Of a stretch of 6,441 bases of DNA, positions 1 through 4,332 are shown one piece after another. The position numbers were made by a program, and so were the translations under genes. Source of the DNA: Eubacterium sp. Its GTDB lineage: Bacteria; Bacillota; Clostridia; Lachnospirales; Lachnospiraceae. The DNA is taken from NCBI GenBank assembly GCA_003486385.1, contig DNFT01000005.1:1-6441 (forward strand). Direction: 5' to 3'. Under the pieces are notes generated by a model that saw nothing but the letters and a program-made list of their open reading frames with translations, was not told the DNA's origin and searched no databases. Each line of letters starts with the position of its first letter. Position 1 is the first letter of the stretch.

Positions 1-177
1 ACGGATAACTATTTATTATCCATCATTTATATGATTATAGTTTTAAATTTTTGAAGCAATGTATTAGGCGATAGTATCAAAACTATGTAAGCATAAAGTG
101 TTAGGGTATAAGTTAAAAAAAATTCTTTTCCGGCTTTGTAAATACCAATGAATCAATTTACGCTGCACGGTCATTGA

Positions 178-246
178 GTGTATGCTTTCCGGTATATCAG
201 TGCATGCTTTTTGTGACATAGTGTATGAACATAGATAAAAGTGTAT
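178..246 (+). repeat. Four phased GTGYAT direct repeats
   Basis: The hexamer GTGTAT or GTGCAT begins at 178, 200, 221 and 241, so the steps are 22, 21 and 20 bases, close to two helical turns. The first two copies extend to an 11-base match, GTGTATGCTTT and GTGCATGCTTT, with one difference. Such phasing would place all copies on one DNA face, as in iterated activator or repressor sites. The hexamer is short and the region is A+T-rich, so chance is a real alternative. No regulator is identified. Confidence 0.35.
211..239 (+). promoter_or_regulatory. Weak candidate sigma-A-type promoter, distal
   Basis: TTGTGA at 211-216 resembles a -35 box and is followed after 17 bases by GATAAA at 234-239, a 4-of-6 match to TATAAT. 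Transcription from here would leave a leader of over 100 bases before the protease start at 359. It lies among the GTGYAT repeats, which would suit regulation. The match is only fair and this is one of two candidates. Confidence 0.22.
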
Positions 247-298
247 ATTATGTTACAATATCGTATACATAGCCATCATTGGAATAATATAAAAAAGC

Positions 299-329
299 TT
301 AATAAAGTTACTGCAGCGACCGATATAAT
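299..329 (+). promoter_or_regulatory. Weak candidate promoter, proximal, perfect -10
   Basis: A perfect TATAAT lies at 324-329, but the best upstream partner is only TTAATA at 299-304 with a long 19-base spacer. A start about 7 bases downstream would give a short leader of roughly 20-25 bases that still contains the Shine-Dalgarno site at 347-351. In such A+T-rich DNA a lone TATAAT is weak evidence. Confidence 0.25.
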
Positions 330-346
330 ATATATAACTTTAATTC

Positions 347-351
347 GGAGG
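347..351 (+). promoter_or_regulatory. Ribosome binding site of the cysteine protease gene
   Basis: GGAGG lies 7 bases before the ATG at 359, an ideal Shine-Dalgarno match and spacing. It fixes the start of the 916-residue frame; the next in-frame ATG (codon 10) would cut into the signal peptide. Confidence 0.8.
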
Positions 352-358
352 ACGCTTA

Positions 359-3109
359 ATGAGAAAGTTTTTGCCTTTTGCAGTAATGACAGGAATAATG
401 TTGAATCCATTTACAGCAGCGTATATTAAGAATGATTTATATGCTTCTTTCAATGTAAATGAATATGAGCTAACATCAGAAAATGATGATGCAAGTAATA
501 ATAGTACACATACATATGGATATGTGGCTAATGAATGGGATAATAATGCGCCGGTTTATGAAAGTGATTTTTCACTATATAACGAGATCCCATATAGATT
601 TCCCGATGACATGTCTGTTTTTAAAAATACATATCCGGTTACGCGGAACCAGAATCCTTATGGTTCATGTTGGGCGTTTGCATCGTTGGGACTTGCTGAA
701 TTTGATTTGATTAATGACGGAGCTGCTGATAGCAGTATTGATTTGAGCGAACTGCAGCTTATATATTTTTTGTTTAATTCAGTTACCGATCCATTAGGCG
801 GTACGGAGGGAGATTTTGCATACTACTATAATGCTAATGCCTCAACATCGTATCTGGACTATGGTGGAAATTATGAAATGGCATCAAGGAGATTGTCGCA
901 ATGGATAGGTGGGATTCCGGAAGCGGAGGTTCCATATTCGAACGCTTCCATGGTTCTTTCTAATGGACTGGATAGTAAATATGCATACAATTATAATGTT
1001 GCGCATTTGCGCAATGTGTACAGGATTTCACTGAGGCACAACGCTGATGATGTAAAACAGCAGATTATGGAACATGGAGCTGTTGGTGTTATGTACTATC
1101 ACGATGATTTTAATCTTTCTTCAGCTTCTGATGGTACAGTGTATAATTATTATGATACAGCAGCTTCAGGTGGTGGACATGCTGTGATGATAGTTGGATG
1201 GGATGATACATACTCGAGGAATAATTTTGCGTGGGCTCAGCCGGCTAATGATGGGGCATGGCTTATTCGTAATAGCTGGGGAAATTATATTGATTACTTC
1301 TGGATGTCATATGAGACAGCGTCATTGCAAGATACAGCGTGGGTATTTGATTTTGAGGCAAGTGATGAGTATGACAACAACTATCAGCTAGATGGCGGAC
1401 TTGAGACATATTCCGTGAGCTATACAACAATGGCTAATGTTTTTACCGCTAAAAATGACAATGAAGTTAAGTCAGAGACATTAAAGGCAGTATCGTTGTC
1501 GACATCAATGTCAACCAATGTCAATTACACTATAGAAGTTTATACTGATTTGACAGATGAAAAAAATCCATTAAGTGGAACCAAACAGGAGAGTGCCACA
1601 ACACAGGGGACAACTGCCTATGCTGGCAGGTATACTATTGAGTTAAATAATGAGGTAAAAATTGTTCCGGGAAGTAGATTTGCCATTGTTGTGAGCGTTG
1701 ATAAGCCGGCTCTTGACTGTGAGCAGGCTACATGCATAGCGAATGGTGAGAATTTTTCTAATATGATTTGGGAGCGCAGGGTCAGCCTTAATGATGGAAA
1801 AACATTTTATAAATACGGAGATAAGTTTTATGCGTACCCTTCTAACTTACGTGTAAAAGCATTTACAACGGATGACGAGAATACATCGAACATACCGGAT
1901 GTGCCGGAAACTCCGAGTGAGCCGGATGTCCCGGATGTGCCGGAAACCCCGAGCGAGCCAGATATACCAGATGTGCCGGAAACCCCGAGCGAGCCGGATA
2001 ACCCGGACGTTCCGGAGGTACCGGATGTTCCAAGTGAGCCGGATGTGCCGGAAACCCCGAGCGAGCCGGATAACCCGGATGTTCCAAGTGAGCCAGATAT
2101 ACCGGATGCACCGGAAACGCCGAGTGAGCCGGATAACCCGGATGTGCCGGATACTCCGGACGTTCCTGCAACCCCGGATATACAGGAATTACCGTCATAT
2201 ACTATAGGAGAGCTTGACTATTCGCCAGTATTTAATGCAAATTACTATTATCTACATAATGCTGACTTAGCGAATGCGTTTGGAAAAGATGCACAGGCAT
2301 TGTTTAATCATTTTATTAGTTATGGTATTTATGAGGGAAGACAGGCATGCGAGTCTTTTAATCCTTTGAATTATAGAAATAATTATCGGGATTTAGATGC
2401 CGCATTTGGAGAAGATTTGTCTGCATACTATGCTCATTACATAAAATACGGTAAAGCAGAGGGAAGAAGCGGTGTTAATATTAATACACCTGATACCGTT
2501 CCAGATTATACGCCGGATGTTAAACCGAATTATGATTATGTAATTGATGGAATTGATTATTCGGTTGTGTTTGACGCAGATTACTATTATAACACACATC
2601 GAGATGTCGCCAATGCATTTGGGAAAGACAATAAAGCTTTATTCAATCATTTTATGACATATGGCATATATGAGGGAAGACAGGCAAATATAGAGTTCAA
2701 TGTTGAAGCATACAAGGAAAGATATAGAGATCTTTCTGAAACATTTGGTTCTGATATCAGAACTTATTATATTCACTATATTCTATATGGTAAGGCTGAA
2801 GGAAGAAGTGCAGTGGGAGGTAGTGGATATATATATGATGGTATAGACTATTCGGCTGTATTTGATTCAGGATATTATCATGACCATTATGGTGATTTGG
2901 CTAATGCCTTCGGTTCCGACAGCGTAGCTCTGTTTGAACATTTTATAAAATATGGTATGGATGAGGGAAGACAGGCAAGCACTGGTTTTAATGTATATAC
3001 ATATATGAACAGGTATCGTGATTTGAATGCTGCATACGGAAGTGATTTGAAAATGTACTATCAGCATTATATAAAGTATGGAATCTCAGAAGGAAGAAGC
3101 GCACAGTAG
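359..3109 (+). CDS. Secreted papain-like (C1A) cysteine protease with lectin-like domain and Tyr-rich repeats
   Basis: This 916-residue protein should be an exported cysteine endopeptidase. Residues 1-22 look like a short signal peptide (MRKF then a hydrophobic stretch ending near TAA). The C1A domain spans about 75-335: oxyanion Gln98 and nucleophile Cys104 in NQNPYGSCWAF, an LSELQ motif as in papain's LSEQ, His274 in GGGHAVMIVGWDD, and Asn305 in LIRNSWGNY. Together these make a full catalytic set. Cys104 is the only cysteine in the catalytic domain; the papain cysteine two residues before it is Tyr, so the usual disulfide is absent. Residues about 340-503 match the beta-rich 'lectin-like' domain that follows C1A domains in many gut Firmicutes. 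A Pro/Asp/Glu linker (512-612) leads to three Tyr-rich modules (617-914), and the protein ends two residues after the last. There is no LPxTG motif and no C-terminal membrane segment, so the repeats may hold it to the surface. The family is clear; the substrate is unknown. Confidence 0.9.
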   Translation: MRKFLPFAVMTGIMLNPFTAAYIKNDLYASFNVNEYELTSENDDASNNSTHTYGYVANEWDNNAPVYESDFSLYNEIPYRFPDDMSVFKNTYPVTRNQNPYGSCWAFASLGLAEFDLINDGAADSSIDLSELQLIYFLFNSVTDPLGGTEGDFAYYYNANASTSYLDYGGNYEMASRRLSQWIGGIPEAEVPYSNASMVLSNGLDSKYAYNYNVAHLRNVYRISLRHNADDVKQQIMEHGAVGVMYYHDDFNLSSASDGTVYNYYDTAASGGGHAVMIVGWDDTYSRNNFAWAQPANDGAWLIRNSWGNYIDYFWMSYETASLQDTAWVFDFEASDEYDNNYQLDGGLETYSVSYTTMANVFTAKNDNEVKSETLKAVSLSTSMSTNVNYTIEVYTDLTDEKNPLSGTKQESATTQGTTAYAGRYTIELNNEVKIVPGSRFAIVVSVDKPALDCEQATCIANGENFSNMIWERRVSLNDGKTFYKYGDKFYAYPSNLRVKAFTTDDENTSNIPDVPETPSEPDVPDVPETPSEPDIPDVPETPSEPDNPDVPEVPDVPSEPDVPETPSEPDNPDVPSEPDIPDAPETPSEPDNPDVPDTPDVPATPDIQELPSYTIGELDYSPVFNANYYYLHNADLANAFGKDAQALFNHFISYGIYEGRQACESFNPLNYRNNYRDLDAAFGEDLSAYYAHYIKYGKAEGRSGVNINTPDTVPDYTPDVKPNYDYVIDGIDYSVVFDADYYYNTHRDVANAFGKDNKALFNHFMTYGIYEGRQANIEFNVEAYKERYRDLSETFGSDIRTYYIHYILYGKAEGRSAVGGSGYIYDGIDYSAVFDSGYYHDHYGDLANAFGSDSVALFEHFIKYGMDEGRQASTGFNVYTYMNRYRDLNAAYGSDLKMYYQHYIKYGISEGRSAQ
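1892..2194 (+). repeat. Pro/Asp/Glu-rich linker minisatellite
   Basis: This in-frame repeat codes for about 100 residues built from PDVPETPSE and variants (PDIPDVPETPSE, PDNPDVP). At DNA level a unit of about 27 bases recurs, with a core of ccggaaaccccgagcgagcc and spacer units of 6-12 bases that vary in number. It is richer in G+C than the surrounding gene. The product would be an extended, acidic, disordered spacer between the catalytic half and the C-terminal modules. Because the unit is a multiple of three, slippage would change linker length without breaking the frame. Confidence 0.85.
2207..3100 (+). repeat. Three two-part Tyr-rich modules (YG..EGR repeats)
   Basis: Three protein modules occur at 2207-2470, 2549-2809 and 2840-3100. 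Each has an A half with the pattern VFDADYYY...DLANAFGKD..ALFNHFI.YGIYEGRQA, then a B half with the pattern NV..Y..RYRDL.AAFGSDL..YY.HYIKYGKAEGRS. Thus six related half-repeats of about 40-45 residues alternate ABABAB. A short Pro/Tyr spacer (residues about 705-730) separates modules 1 and 2, and modules 2 and 3 are nearly adjacent. The modules are rich in Tyr, Asp and Gly and have no Trp. Similar DL..AFG.D...HYI.YG..EGR repeats are known to me from secreted clostridial and other bacterial proteins, without a firm function. Glycan or wall binding is inference. Confidence 0.85.
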
Positions 3110-3125
3110 AGAAGATAAGTTTTTG

Positions 3126-3168
3126 TATATTGATTATGCCATCCATATCGGATGGCATAATCAATATA
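3126..3168. repeat. 19-bp perfect inverted repeat, possible terminator or mRNA stem
   Basis: Arms at 3126-3144 and 3150-3168 are perfectly complementary (core GATTATGCCATCC with GGATGGCATAATC) around a 5-base loop. It starts 17 bases after the protease stop and ends 23 bases before the next ATG. No T run follows it on either strand (TTTTT at 3120-3124 comes before it), so it is not a standard intrinsic terminator. It could still stop or slow transcription, protect the 3' end of the protease mRNA, or be a protein site. Confidence 0.6.
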
Positions 3169-3180
3169 TATGGAAGAAAT

Positions 3181-3184
3181 GGAG
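3181..3184 (+). promoter_or_regulatory. Ribosome binding site of the epimerase gene
   Basis: GGAG lies 7 bases before the ATG at 3192 and supports that start. No good -35/-10 pair is visible between the inverted repeat and this site, so expression may depend on read-through from the protease gene. Confidence 0.65.
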
Positions 3185-3191
3185 AATATAG

Positions 3192-4124
3192 ATGAACAGA
3201 GTATTAGAAAACAATAATTTAAAGGTAACAATAAGCGACGCAGGTGCCGAGCTTATCAGTGTATGGGATAAGAGCCGTAATGCCGAGCGTATATGGAGAG
3301 GTGATTCGGCGGTATGGGGAAGACATGCACCGATTCTTTTTCCGTTTGTCGGAAAGGTTGCCGGCGGAAAGTACAGCTACAGGGGAAGAGAGTATAAGAT
3401 GACATCGCATGGCTTTGCGCGCGACAGGCAGTTTGAGCTTGTCAGTGAGGATGGAGGGTCTGTGACACATGTGCTTAGGTGGAATGAGGAGAGCCTTACG
3501 GTGTATCCGTTTGAATTTGCACTGTATGTGAAGCACAGCCTTGAAAATGCGGATTCGCGTTCTGTGAAGGTGGAATGGAGGGTTGTCAATGAAGCTGTTG
3601 AGGGCGGAGAGGATATGCTGTACGGAATTGGCGGGCATCCTGCGTTTACATTTCCGAGGGAGGTGAAGCCGGTTGACTGTTCGCTGAGAATATACGGTGG
3701 AACGGCGGCTGTTAATGGGAATAATATAAGTGATAACGTGGCTATCTGCAGGGCATTGAGATATCGCCTTCTGGATACGGCGGGCTGTATTGATATGTCA
3801 CAGGAGTATGTGCTTGATATGCCGGAGAGCTGTGCTAGGATAACGGAGAATATGTTCGATAAGGATGCGCTTATTGTTCTGGATAATCAGGTGAACCACA
3901 TTGAGCTTCTTGATGCGGCGGGAAAGGCTTATGTGACCATGGATTGTCAGGGCTTTCCTTATTTTGGAATATGGTCGAAGAAGGTTGATGAATTTATCTG
4001 TCTTGAGCCATGGTATAGCATTGCCGATGTCGCAGGCTGTGACGGAAATATTGAAAACAAGGCAGGAATGCAGAGGCTTGCAGCTGGGGACAGCAGGGAG
4101 TATGCGTATACGATTACCTTCTAA
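3192..4124 (+). CDS. Aldose 1-epimerase family protein (LacX/YeaD-like galactose mutarotase)
   Basis: The 310-residue product belongs to the galactose mutarotase-like fold, which interconverts alpha and beta anomers of aldoses or sugar phosphates. Family marks are present in order: N-terminal GAEL.S.W; the RHAPILFPFVG segment (44-54); SHGFARD with His73; GIGGHPAF with the probable catalytic His149; DCQGFPYFGIWS; and LEPWYSIAD with the probable catalytic Glu272. There is no signal peptide, so it should act in the cytoplasm. The length is full for the LacX/YeaD branch, which is shorter than classical GalM. The exact sugar cannot be read from the sequence. It lies 82 bases after a secreted protease and 208 before another, so the neighbours give little help. 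Codons are somewhat richer in G+C than those of the first gene. Confidence 0.88.
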   Translation: MNRVLENNNLKVTISDAGAELISVWDKSRNAERIWRGDSAVWGRHAPILFPFVGKVAGGKYSYRGREYKMTSHGFARDRQFELVSEDGGSVTHVLRWNEESLTVYPFEFALYVKHSLENADSRSVKVEWRVVNEAVEGGEDMLYGIGGHPAFTFPREVKPVDCSLRIYGGTAAVNGNNISDNVAICRALRYRLLDTAGCIDMSQEYVLDMPESCARITENMFDKDALIVLDNQVNHIELLDAAGKAYVTMDCQGFPYFGIWSKKVDEFICLEPWYSIADVAGCDGNIENKAGMQRLAAGDSREYAYTITF

Positions 4125-4184
4125 AAATATACAGCTTCTGAGTGTTGCGTGAAGGTGATGAACACGAATATTATATATTTTAGT

Positions 4185-4218
4185 ACAAAATTATTCTGTA
4201 AAAAACGGAATGTTTTGT
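4185..4218 (+). terminator. Weak hairpin after the epimerase gene, possible terminator
   Basis: The outer arms ACAAAA (4185-4190) and TTTTGT (4213-4218) pair. The inner arms ATTCTGT (4193-4199) and ACGGAAT (4205-4211) also pair, with one G-T pair. The small internal loop is TT against G, and the hairpin loop is five A bases. The 3' arm is T-rich but no T tract follows (TAGCTAGCC). This is the only terminator-like structure between the epimerase stop at 4124 and the next promoter, so the call is tentative. Confidence 0.3.
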
Positions 4219-4265
4219 TAGCTAGCCCAGGATGTAAAACATGCCGGTTTAATCTATGAATGTAC

Positions 4266-4294
4266 TGGGCATGCTTCACGGCCGTGATTATAAT
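4266..4294 (+). promoter_or_regulatory. Candidate promoter of the metallopeptidase gene
   Basis: TGGGCA at 4266-4271 (4 of 6 matches to TTGACA) and a perfect TATAAT at 4289-4294 are separated by an ideal 17 bases. A start near 4301 would give a leader of about 30 bases with the Shine-Dalgarno site at 4324-4328. This is the best -35/-10 pair in the window and suggests that the metallopeptidase is transcribed on its own. Not confirmed by experiment. Confidence 0.5.
4276..4287. promoter_or_regulatory. 12-bp palindrome in the promoter spacer, possible operator
   Basis: TCACGGCCGTGA is a perfect palindrome sitting between the candidate -35 and -10 boxes. A protein bound there would block RNA polymerase, as with classic repressor operators. 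The site is much richer in G+C than its surroundings, which makes a chance dyad less likely. The regulator is unknown. Confidence 0.4.
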
Positions 4295-4323
4295 TACACA
4301 GAAAAATAAAGGGCAAATGTATA

Positions 4324-4328
4324 AGGAG
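4324..4328 (+). promoter_or_regulatory. Ribosome binding site of the metallopeptidase gene
   Basis: AGGAG lies only 4 bases before the ATG at 4333, a rather tight spacing. The start is still the best choice because the frame from it opens with a textbook signal peptide and no other in-frame start lies nearby. Confidence 0.65.
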
Positions 4329-4332
4329 TTTT

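Larger units (their letters stand above)
1..358. other. A+T-rich non-coding leader region
   Basis: No convincing gene lies in these 358 bases on either strand. The start carries two short A+T-rich dyads: GGATAA at 3-8 with TTATCC at 16-21, and ATCAT at 22-26 with ATGAT at 31-35. Neither is G+C-rich nor followed directly by a T run, so a terminator of a gene to the left is possible but not shown. The right half holds repeated GTGYAT hexamers and weak promoter candidates for the protease gene that follows. The region reads as an intergenic control region. Confidence 0.6.

Noticed and set aside
3..35. Terminator of a gene to the left of the window
   Set aside because: The two dyads are short, A+T-only or nearly so, and not followed at once by a T tract; no coding tail is visible before them.
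241..429. Open frame of 62 codons before and into the cysteine protease
   Set aside because: It starts at GTG without a ribosome site, has no recognisable motif, and its 3' part overlaps the protease gene in another frame.
1863..2198. Pro/His/Ala-rich open frames of 111 codons on both strands over the linker
   Set aside because: They are by-products of the in-frame minisatellite; a multiple-of-three repeat without stops opens other frames too. They have no ribosome site and no homology sense.
2207..3100. Choline-binding or SLH repeats
   Set aside because: Choline-binding repeats are Trp/Gly-rich and SLH domains have a different pattern; here the repeats contain no Trp and follow YRDL.AAFG.D...HYI.YG..EGR.
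3219..3638. Minus-strand open frame of 139 codons inside the epimerase gene
   Set aside because: The opposite + frame is a full-length protein with all family motifs; the reverse frame shows no domain and no upstream signals.
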